DNA of 64,000 bases from an uncultured Oscillospiraceae bacterium. Lineage in GTDB: Bacteria > Bacillota > Clostridia > Oscillospirales > Ruminococcaceae. Location: positions 4,115-68,114 of the forward strand of contig CAKSLI010000010.1 of assembly GCA_934466475.1 (NCBI GenBank), written 5' to 3'. Positions within the stretch are counted from its first letter, which is position 1. Each line of letters starts with the position of its first letter. Below are positions 54,410 through 61,062 of this stretch, in pieces. Both the position numbers and the translations under genes were made by a program. The notes beneath the pieces are model-generated. The model searched no databases and was not told where the DNA came from. It saw only the letters and a program-made list of their open reading frames with translations.

Positions 54410-55729
54410 TTACCCCGGTAAAAATGCAGGATCCATAGCTACATCATCCGCTAAAAGCGGCTTAACTTTTTTCGCGAAGAAATTCTCATATTCCTTTAGC
54501 AACACGCCGTTTTCGTCAAGCAGGGAATTGGATCTGAATAATTCAGGGGAAAAGGCTCCGCCGTTTACTAGTCTTGTAAATTCCATTCGATCAACTCCGA
54601 ATTTCCTCATTCCAGCAATAAAATCGGGGATTTGAGTATAATTTGCCGACTGTATCACAAATCGCACGACCACACCTGACAGCATTCCCTTATTTCTTAA
54701 CTCCAGATACTTATGCAGATTTGCCAACAGACTTCTATAACGTGCGCCGCGCCTGATTTTTTCGTAGGTATTCATTTCCCATGCATCAACAGAAATCAAG
54801 ACTTCCGGGCGGAATCTCTCCGTAATTTCATTAATGAGCGGCACATAAAATACCTGACCATTTGTAACAAGGTGCAAGTTGCCAGAAAATCGTTCTTTCA
54901 CCTTATGCAGCAGAAATTCCTGATATACCCTGCTTATCATGCACTCGCCATTGCCTGCAACATAAATTTGCCGTACATTCTGATAAAATCGGGGTTCCAG
55001 ACTGTCGATCCAGTCAAGCTTTTTTTGAACGGATACGTCATTTGCAATTATTAATTCAGAGCGGCAGGAGGGGCAGGAAAGGTTGCATGATTCATCAACG
55101 GCCATGTTAACTATCAGCGGATAATCCGAGGTCTGAACTCTCTTTGGGAGTTCTGCTTTCTTACACTCAATAAGCCTGAAACACTTTTCGCGGGAACAAA
55201 AAACGGCAGTCCCATTCAGCATGGATAAACGTAGCAGTTTGGCTCTTGCAGAGTGCCATATATTCTCCAAAGTGCCACTGCTCATATTTCCGATGCTGTA
55301 AGGCATGATTGCAGAGCAACAGGTAAAAACATCTCCGTTATACGCTATTTCCATTTCATAAAAAGGGCGGTGGCAAGGCTCATAACGGCAATGGGGAGAA
55401 TAAAATATCTTGCAGTATATGTTCCACAGATAGTCACGTTCATCTTTTTCCAATCCATTTTGCATATTGATAAACCCATACTTTAAATCAGAAAAAAAGA
55501 AATAGTCCACGCCGGAACGAAAACCATATTCTCGTAATTTTACCTCTGTCTTTGCTTCATTCTGTGTGCAAATGAGCACTTCGCCACAATTATTGGTCAG
55601 CTCATGCACTGCCGCGTCCACAAGTTCCACTTCGCCCGCTTCTGAAAGAGTGATATACTTATTTGTACTTTTCTCTCCAAAAATATAGGTTATGTCAAAA
55701 ACCAGAGTACTCTTTCCTATTACAATCAC
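54410..55729 (-). CDS. Radical SAM enzyme B with N-terminal SPASM-like region
   Basis: The 439-residue enzyme has the SAM [4Fe-4S] motif in the middle, not the N-terminus: ESCNLSCPSC with Cys215, Cys219 and Cys222, followed by IYVAGNGECMISRVYQEF. The first 200 residues contain a cysteine-rich segment (HCRYEPCHRPFYEMEIAYNG, DVFTCCSAIM, CSREKCFRLIEC) of the kind usually found in C-terminal SPASM domains. The domain order is therefore reversed or the protein is a fusion of a SPASM-like half to a second radical SAM half. The GTG start overlaps the upstream gene by 35 bp; GGAG lies seven bases upstream. Confidence 0.82.
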   Translation of the reverse strand: MIVIGKSTLVFDITYIFGEKSTNKYITLSEAGEVELVDAAVHELTNNCGEVLICTQNEAKTEVKLREYGFRSGVDYFFFSDLKYGFINMQNGLEKDERDYLWNIYCKIFYSPHCRYEPCHRPFYEMEIAYNGDVFTCCSAIMPYSIGNMSSGTLENIWHSARAKLLRLSMLNGTAVFCSREKCFRLIECKKAELPKRVQTSDYPLIVNMAVDESCNLSCPSCRSELIIANDVSVQKKLDWIDSLEPRFYQNVRQIYVAGNGECMISRVYQEFLLHKVKERFSGNLHLVTNGQVFYVPLINEITERFRPEVLISVDAWEMNTYEKIRRGARYRSLLANLHKYLELRNKGMLSGVVVRFVIQSANYTQIPDFIAGMRKFGVDRMEFTRLVNGGAFSPELFRSNSLLDENGVLLKEYENFFAKKVKPLLADDVAMDPAFLPG

Positions 55730-56645
55730 GCTGCATCTCCATAATCCACTGTTCCTTGTACTTTTTCACCTGCTCAAGATTGACATGCTGAAGTTTTCTT
55801 GCAATGGCTCCAGCAGTACAGAATCTCGCCATTTTTCGATAGTCGGAGGTCATCGCTTCATAATCATCCTGAAGACTAAGATACGCGTCCAGAACCTGTT
55901 GTGTGTATTCAAGACCTAAAGGTCTGTTTGATATTTTATATTTGTAGAATTTTGAATATTCATCAAACATAATAAGCGCTTTAAGTTCTGATGGAAAGAA
56001 GCTGCATTTGGCATATACAAGGTCGATACCTTCCGCATTGATGAGACTGTCAAAATACCGATGGCACTTAATTGACTCGCATATTGTGTTGCATATTGAA
56101 ACACAGCCATTATTCAGTAATAATGTGACTGAATAACCTTTATCAACATAAGAATGTCTGGCTTCTATGTCACGCAGCAGCCCCTTACCAGCTACCAATG
56201 TATGAAAGTCTGGTGTAATTTTCGATCCGTCAGATTCCGGATTATTAACACTATACTTGATTTCCGCATTCAAAAACGACTGTCTGAAAAACTTACCATA
56301 GTCTTTTAAACACACTATTTCTTCAGGAGACAGATCGTATTTATCACAAAATTCTGCCACATGTTCAAGGTCCTGCGATGTAAGATACCATGTGTTGATT
56401 GCCATTTCGCGCCTTATCCCAAGCTCCTTCAGGATATCCAGCGCGGCAATAAGCTTTGTTTCAGCATTGCTGTATTCTTCCGCCAATTCTTCACGAGAGT
56501 AAAATTTCATTCCAAGAGGTACGGAGAAATATACGCTGTTAAGCCATTTTCGGTTTTTCTCCATAAACCTGGCGATATCAGCAAGGGATTCCTTCAGATT
56601 TAATCCAACGGAAAACTTTTTTACAAAAAAATCGCTATCAGCCAT
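55695..56645 (-). CDS. U32-like TIM-barrel protein of the RiPP cluster
   Basis: The 316-residue protein lacks a CxxxCxxC motif. It has alternating strands and helices and a central pattern (SFLNAEIKYSVNNPESDGSK, FHTLVAGKGLLRDIEARHSY, VTLLLNNGCVSICNTICES) that resembles the peptidase U32/UbiU-UbiV barrel, whose cysteines bind an iron-sulfur cluster. The match is weak and I could be wrong. It lies between two radical SAM genes and overlaps the second by 35 bp, so it probably works on the same peptide, as a partner protein, hydroxylase or protease. Confidence 0.5.
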   Translation of the reverse strand: MADSDFFVKKFSVGLNLKESLADIARFMEKNRKWLNSVYFSVPLGMKFYSREELAEEYSNAETKLIAALDILKELGIRREMAINTWYLTSQDLEHVAEFCDKYDLSPEEIVCLKDYGKFFRQSFLNAEIKYSVNNPESDGSKITPDFHTLVAGKGLLRDIEARHSYVDKGYSVTLLLNNGCVSICNTICESIKCHRYFDSLINAEGIDLVYAKCSFFPSELKALIMFDEYSKFYKYKISNRPLGLEYTQQVLDAYLSLQDDYEAMTSDYRKMARFCTAGAIARKLQHVNLEQVKKYKEQWIMEMQRDCNRKEYSGF

Positions 56646-56691
56646 AAGAATCCCCCCATTTTCTTATATTCCAAGCGAGTAATTCACTAGT

Positions 56692-57798
56692 CTACACTCG
56701 TTTATTTCTGGATAGATAATCGTAAATGTAATGAACAATATACTTCTGGCTTACGCAATTAAAATCTTCTTCCATACCAGTTAGTTCACGTGCATCACTC
56801 CAGTAGGGACATCCGCCGTAACAGTAATGCTGAATATCACACCTGCCGCATTTTCCACTCTTGACTTTATCCCAATGAGACGGTTGCAAAAGAAAAGATT
56901 TCATTATGCTTTCCAGACTATTCTGCATAATATTACCCAGTTCGCTGTTGTCAAGATTGCAATAGTGAAGGCATCTATATATGTTTCCTGTGCTGTCTAT
57001 GCTTACGTTGACTTCTCTGCAATCCTTTATAAAATGGCACACCTGCATTCCCTTTGTTTTAGTAACCATTGTCCGCAGGATTCTTTCAAAAGGCTGAATA
57101 TTGATCCCACTTGTATTATCCGTAATCCATATATCAAACAATTCGCTTAAAAATTTACAAAATTGCACATCATTGATTTTGTTCTCCTGATGCGAAGAAT
57201 TCGGCGAGTTATAGCAAGCGTTAAATCCAAGATCCAGCTTATTTTCTGCGTAGAAATCATAGAATTCTCGCGCTGATCTGGTCACGGACGCAGTTATGGT
57301 AGCCATTGCGCCTACATCTAACCCTGCACGGCGTATTTTTTCTATATTGCGAAGTATCTGTTTATACGTTCCGGAACCATTGATATATACTCTGTTTTCA
57401 TCATTCAGGCGTTCGGTTCCGTCAATGCTCACGCCTATGTGAAAATTGTGCTTTTTTAATACTGCCAGAAGTTCGTCCGGACAGATAGTGCCATTTGTCT
57501 GAACATTGAAAAAGACATTAGTAGCAAGCGAACTGTAATAGGAGCATAACTCATCAATAAGTTCGGAATTGATTAAAAGAGGCTCTCCACCATGAAAAGT
57601 AAACTCTGTATGAAAGCCTCTCTTATTATTATACTCTACTAATTCTTCTCCAAACTTTTTAAAAGCCGGGAAGCCAGCGGCAAAATCCGCATTTATTTTA
57701 TTCGCTGGAACTACCTGAACGGATTTAAAATTCTCTTCTTCAAAACAATATTTACATCTCAGATTACATTCTCTTGTGCAGGCAATAATTCCTATCAT
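56692..57798 (-). CDS. Radical SAM/SPASM peptide maturase A
   Basis: The 368-residue enzyme has the classic order of peptide-modifying radical SAM/SPASM proteins such as AnSME, QhpD and SuiB. CTRECNLRCKYCFEE places the SAM cluster on Cys11, Cys15 and Cys18; FTFHGGEPLLINSELIDELC has the GGEP motif. The C-terminal SPASM region contains CREVNVSIDSTGNIYRCLHY and SGKCGRCDIQHYCYGGCPYW for two auxiliary clusters. It is the first enzyme gene after the precursor, separated by an attenuator, and is the most likely catalyst of a C-C, C-O or C-N crosslink or epimerisation on the precursor. Confidence 0.92.
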   Translation of the reverse strand: MIGIIACTRECNLRCKYCFEEENFKSVQVVPANKINADFAAGFPAFKKFGEELVEYNNKRGFHTEFTFHGGEPLLINSELIDELCSYYSSLATNVFFNVQTNGTICPDELLAVLKKHNFHIGVSIDGTERLNDENRVYINGSGTYKQILRNIEKIRRAGLDVGAMATITASVTRSAREFYDFYAENKLDLGFNACYNSPNSSHQENKINDVQFCKFLSELFDIWITDNTSGINIQPFERILRTMVTKTKGMQVCHFIKDCREVNVSIDSTGNIYRCLHYCNLDNSELGNIMQNSLESIMKSFLLQPSHWDKVKSGKCGRCDIQHYCYGGCPYWSDARELTGMEEDFNCVSQKYIVHYIYDYLSRNKRV

Positions 57799-57811
57799 AC
57801 TTTTTCCTCAT

Positions 57812-57841
57812 AAAAAACCGCACCTAATGTAAGGCGCGGTT
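57812..57841 (-). terminator. Terminator-like attenuator between precursor and enzymes
   Basis: On the minus strand AACCGCGCC (57841-57833) pairs with GGTGCGGTT (57824-57816) with one mismatch and an 8-base loop, followed by TTTTTT (57817-57812). It lies 27 bp after the precursor stop codon. It would cut most transcripts after the precursor and let a fraction reach the enzyme genes, the usual way RiPP clusters make substrate in excess. Confidence 0.85.
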
Positions 57842-57868
57842 AATTGCTTGACCAAATGCCCCGATACA

Positions 57869-58051
57869 TCAGAACAAAATGGCATAAGAACTTGAATTGG
57901 AAACCTTATAAACACCATAACCAGCAGCTTCTACGCCAGTATCCTCGTCTTCAGCTGCAAGTGCCTTAACGATACGCTCGAGCTTTTCGTTTTCCGGCAT
58001 TTCGTATGCTGACGCGTCAATGCTCAGTTTGTCCATAGCTGTCTCGCTCAC
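57869..58051 (-). CDS. RiPP precursor peptide, cysteine-free 60 aa
   Basis: GTG start with GAAAGGAGG eight bases upstream. The peptide has an acidic, helical leader (LSIDASAYEMPENEKLERIV, then KALAAEDEDT) and a C-terminal core-like tail rich in Gly, Tyr and Ser: GVEAAGYGVYKVSNSSSYAI then LF at residues 59-60. There is no Cys, so thioether and thiazole products are excluded; Ser51, Ser53, Ser54 and Ser55 are the candidate YcaO sites, and Tyr45, Tyr48, Lys49 and Tyr56 are candidates for radical SAM crosslinking. It is the first gene of the operon, followed by an attenuator and then radical SAM maturase A. The cleavage site is not obvious; the AEDED-TGVEAAG junction (residues 33-44) is the most likely zone. 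Confidence 0.85.
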   Translation of the reverse strand: MSETAMDKLSIDASAYEMPENEKLERIVKALAAEDEDTGVEAAGYGVYKVSNSSSYAILF

Positions 58052-58148
58052 AATATGTTCCTCCTTTCATGATTTATCATTTTGCGATGAATATAACATT
58101 ACTCAAAGCATTATAAGCTCTTGTGAATGTTTAAAAATTTGCCGATTA

Positions 58149-58180
58149 GCACAGAGTTTTCCAGCGAAAAACGTATGTGC
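58149..58180 (-). promoter_or_regulatory. Stem-loop in the 160-nt leader of the precursor mRNA
   Basis: On the minus strand GCACA (58180-58176) pairs with TGTGC (58153-58149), with an inner GTTTT/AAAAC stem. The leader between the promoter and the GTG start is about 160 nt and has no ORF, so structured-RNA regulation is possible. No known riboswitch class was recognised. Confidence 0.45.
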
Positions 58181-58216
58181 AAGGTATTTTAAATCTTTAA
58201 TAGATGCTTTGTACTT

Positions 58217-58245
58217 ATTATATCATAGAATCGAATGATTGTCAA
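58217..58245 (-). promoter_or_regulatory. Consensus sigma-A promoter of the RiPP operon
   Basis: On the minus strand TTGACA (58245-58240) and TATAAT (58222-58217) are both perfect and separated by exactly 17 bp. It is one of the strongest promoters in the window. The 170 bp between it and the gene at 58419 hold no recognisable feature. Confidence 0.93.
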
Positions 58246-58418
58246 GTAAAATTTCAGATATGAAGAAAACAAATAATGTGATATATAAGTATTCACATTT
58301 ATCCTTTCTAAGAACGCACTTATGAAAATATCACTGCTGAGTTACTCTCCGTAGAAACACAGAAAAGCGCTGTTCTGCCTATAACCGGGGCTATTAATAT
58401 GTTGTTCCAAACGAGCTG

Positions 58419-59738
58419 TCATTCTATAAAAGTTCTGTTGTAATGTACTGCCACATTACTCAGCCGATCTGTTAATCTGGTGCTTTTCCGGATCCGTGTC
58501 CATTCCGCTTCACTGCCCTCATAAAAAATGTCTGTTATGTTAGTACGATGTCCAAGCTCATTCCCCATTATTTCTTCCACACTTACTGGAATAAATAACT
58601 TGCTCAGGCTGCCACAGCGATCAAATGCGTCGCCTTTGACAAATCGTGTATTACGCGGAATAATCAGACTAGTCAGCGAAGTACAGCCGGAAAAGCAGCC
58701 GCTCTGTATTGCTATCAGCGAATCACCAGATGTTCCGGATTCAACTGTTTTCCCAGTATGATCAGGCATGATGACGTTTCTCAGCGACGCACAGTTCTCA
58801 AAGGCACCATTATCAAGCATAGCTATACAGCTGCTAAGTCTGATCTCCTCAAGTGAGCAGCAGTCTTTAAAAGCACAGCGCCCTATGCTGCTGATATGTT
58901 CTGTATGTTCGATGTTCCGCAGTTCACGGCAGCCCTGAAAAACTCCGTTAACGATATGCGTCATGCCGAAAGGCAGCCTGATTTTCTCGATCCCTGACAG
59001 CGCGAAGGCGCCAGCCTCTATTCCTCTTACGCTGTCCGGAATATCAATATGTTTCAGAGAAGTACATCCGAAAAAAGCATGATCTTCTATCCATTCCACC
59101 TGGTCATGAAGTACAATTTCTTCAACCCCCGTACAGCCGTCGAAGGCATGGCTTGCTATACTGTTCATTGTTTTGGGAATATAAATCCGTTTCAGGGAAT
59201 TTACATTATTAAATGCCCCGGCGGAGATTTGTCTGACAAAATCCGGTATAATATATTCTTCATCAGTTCTTTCCGCAGGATACATAAGGAGAGCGTCATT
59301 TTTCCGGTCAAAGATAACGCCATCAATACTATAACGGCTTTCTTCCTCACCTGAAAAAATAAAATTTCTGAAAGAATACCCTACGACCGGATCCCTTTCT
59401 ATTTTACAGTCTTCCGGAATCGTCAGATATTCCAAACAATCGCATTCATAAAATGCATTTGTACATATCCTCCTCAGTGTTGAAGGAAGATTTACCTTTT
59501 TCAGGTGGGCACAGCTGTTGAAGGCAAAGCCATATATCTCCTCAACGCCCTCCGGGACAGTTATCTCGTTTACATTGCAATGGTCAAAAGCGTATGCATC
59601 TATATATTTTACACTGAAGCCGCCAATTTCAGCAGGTATCTCAACAGAGGTCTCCCCCACATGATTATATCCTGTTATTATGACATTCCCATTTTGCACA
59701 CGGTAAACGAAACGGTCAGATCTCAGTTCCAATTTCAC
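58419..59738 (-). CDS. BspA-type leucine-rich repeat (LRR_5) protein
   Basis: The 439-residue protein is built of BspA-type LRR units: ITVPEGVEEIYGFAFNSCAH, LPSTLRRICTNAFYECDCLE, IPKTMNSIASHAFDGCTGVE, IPDSVRGIEAGAFALSG, and more, about 14 in all. Such repeats form a curved beta/alpha solenoid for protein binding. There is no signal peptide or cell-wall anchor, unlike many secreted BspA proteins, so this one is probably cytoplasmic or exported by another route. The start is a GTG with AAGGAGG upstream. Confidence 0.9.
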   Translation of the reverse strand: MKLELRSDRFVYRVQNGNVIITGYNHVGETSVEIPAEIGGFSVKYIDAYAFDHCNVNEITVPEGVEEIYGFAFNSCAHLKKVNLPSTLRRICTNAFYECDCLEYLTIPEDCKIERDPVVGYSFRNFIFSGEEESRYSIDGVIFDRKNDALLMYPAERTDEEYIIPDFVRQISAGAFNNVNSLKRIYIPKTMNSIASHAFDGCTGVEEIVLHDQVEWIEDHAFFGCTSLKHIDIPDSVRGIEAGAFALSGIEKIRLPFGMTHIVNGVFQGCRELRNIEHTEHISSIGRCAFKDCCSLEEIRLSSCIAMLDNGAFENCASLRNVIMPDHTGKTVESGTSGDSLIAIQSGCFSGCTSLTSLIIPRNTRFVKGDAFDRCGSLSKLFIPVSVEEIMGNELGHRTNITDIFYEGSEAEWTRIRKSTRLTDRLSNVAVHYNRTFIE

Positions 59739-59814
59739 GATGGCGCCTCCTTAATCTTGGTCATCACCGGCAGTACAGATACACGCAGCAAGAACCGCCG
59801 ACAACTGTGTTCTG

Positions 59815-60315
59815 TCAGAATGTTACCACAGATACAGATCCGTTGGAACTTACACAGCGGCAGCAATCCACATAAACCTCTATGAAATCATACCCGCCCC
59901 TTATTGCAATGGAGCGTGCCTTCTCAAGCCCACCTGACATTGGATGACCAGCCTTGTAATGCTCAATTATCTGACCGGTTATATCCAGCGAGTGTACCTC
60001 GTATGTATCGCCAAGATAGCATTTTGACACGATTCCTAGCATTATGCCGCAGATCTCGACTTCAGGAAATTCTTCCCTTATTGCGTCTATGATGCTGTTC
60101 ACTTTCTGCTGATTATGTACGTGTCCTCCGGCGTCCAGCTTATGTATTGCGTCCATATAGGCTTTTGATCTGCTTTTCCTCAGCAGACGGTCGAGCTTCA
60201 TCTTATCTATCTGCTGAGTCTGCTGATTTGTGTTCTGTGTACGTGTTGCACTCAGAATGCTGCCCGCCTGACTCTGGGTATTAGACTGTGGCTGCTTTAA
60301 CATTGGTCTTGGCAT
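59815..60315 (-). CDS. Unrecognised 166-aa protein
   Basis: I do not recognise the family. Residues 1-45 are Gln/Asn/Ser-rich and disordered (LKQPQSNTQSQAGS). The rest is a compact alpha/beta domain, with NSIIDAIREEFPEVEICGIM, CYLGDTYEVHSLDITGQIIE and AGHPMSGGLEKARSIAIRGG, ending in a Cys pair near VDCCRCVSSN. It has AGGAGG before the ATG and sits between the LRR gene and the gene at 60356. No membrane segment is seen. Confidence 0.65.
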   Translation of the reverse strand: MPRPMLKQPQSNTQSQAGSILSATRTQNTNQQTQQIDKMKLDRLLRKSRSKAYMDAIHKLDAGGHVHNQQKVNSIIDAIREEFPEVEICGIMLGIVSKCYLGDTYEVHSLDITGQIIEHYKAGHPMSGGLEKARSIAIRGGYDFIEVYVDCCRCVSSNGSVSVVTF

Positions 60316-60355
60316 GATTATTTCCTCCTGAGAATTAAATTATATACTACTGACA

Positions 60356-61060
60356 TCACTTTACAGGCAAACCTTTATCCAGCGCCTCAAGAGCCCTTTG
60401 CGGAGTCTCACGCAGCGATATCATGTAATTGTATGCCCCGAGTGGAGTAAGACGGGTTGTCATGCACAGCTGCTCGGCAGATATTTTCCGCGATGTAGCA
60501 ACTATCGGATCCAGCCTTTTAAAATTTCCTGTTCTGATAAAATAACAGAACTCATTCAAAAGATCAGAGTGCTTTTCAAGCTTGTTATACTGCTTTTCAG
60601 CTTGAGCCACCGTCATAAAATTATTATCCTCACAGTACTGAATAACTGTCAGCCTGCGATCTTCCTCCCTGAGTGGAATATATGCCCCGAAAACCTCCCA
60701 GAACCAATCAGGAGCATACTCCTTTGAAATGATTCCAAACACGGTGAGCCTGTTCTGAGAGTACATCCTTTCTGCTAGCACCAGGCTTTCCCTGTAAAGC
60801 TTCTTCTGCTCCGGCGGGATCCTGTCGTCGTTTTCGGACAGTTCAACCTCCTTGTTCCATATATTCCATGCGAGCTCATTAAATTCCTGATCCTGAGCCA
60901 TAGATATCCATCGGCTGCATATCCGCTGTAAATCATCGCTATCATCCAGCCTGTCCATAACATAAGCAACGGATAAATGCTCCTTGGGATTCCACATGTC
61001 AAATTCCCAAACGCTCCACAAGGCGTCTATCAGCCTCATAAATTCACCAACATGTTTCAT
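60356..61060 (-). CDS. Unrecognised 234-aa helical protein
   Basis: I place the start at the ATG at 61060, six bases after GGAGGA and two bases after the stop of the large protein. The sequence is mainly helical and rich in Trp and Glu (VGEFMRLIDALWSVWEFDMW, EYAPDWFWEVFGAYIPLREE), soluble, with no motif I recognise. Its close coupling to the large HExxH/HD protein suggests a partner, chaperone or immunity-type role. This is inference from spacing only. Confidence 0.6.
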   Translation of the reverse strand: MKHVGEFMRLIDALWSVWEFDMWNPKEHLSVAYVMDRLDDSDDLQRICSRWISMAQDQEFNELAWNIWNKEVELSENDDRIPPEQKKLYRESLVLAERMYSQNRLTVFGIISKEYAPDWFWEVFGAYIPLREEDRRLTVIQYCEDNNFMTVAQAEKQYNKLEKHSDLLNEFCYFIRTGNFKRLDPIVATSRKISAEQLCMTTRLTPLGAYNYMISLRETPQRALEALDKGLPVK

Positions 61061-61062
61061 CG

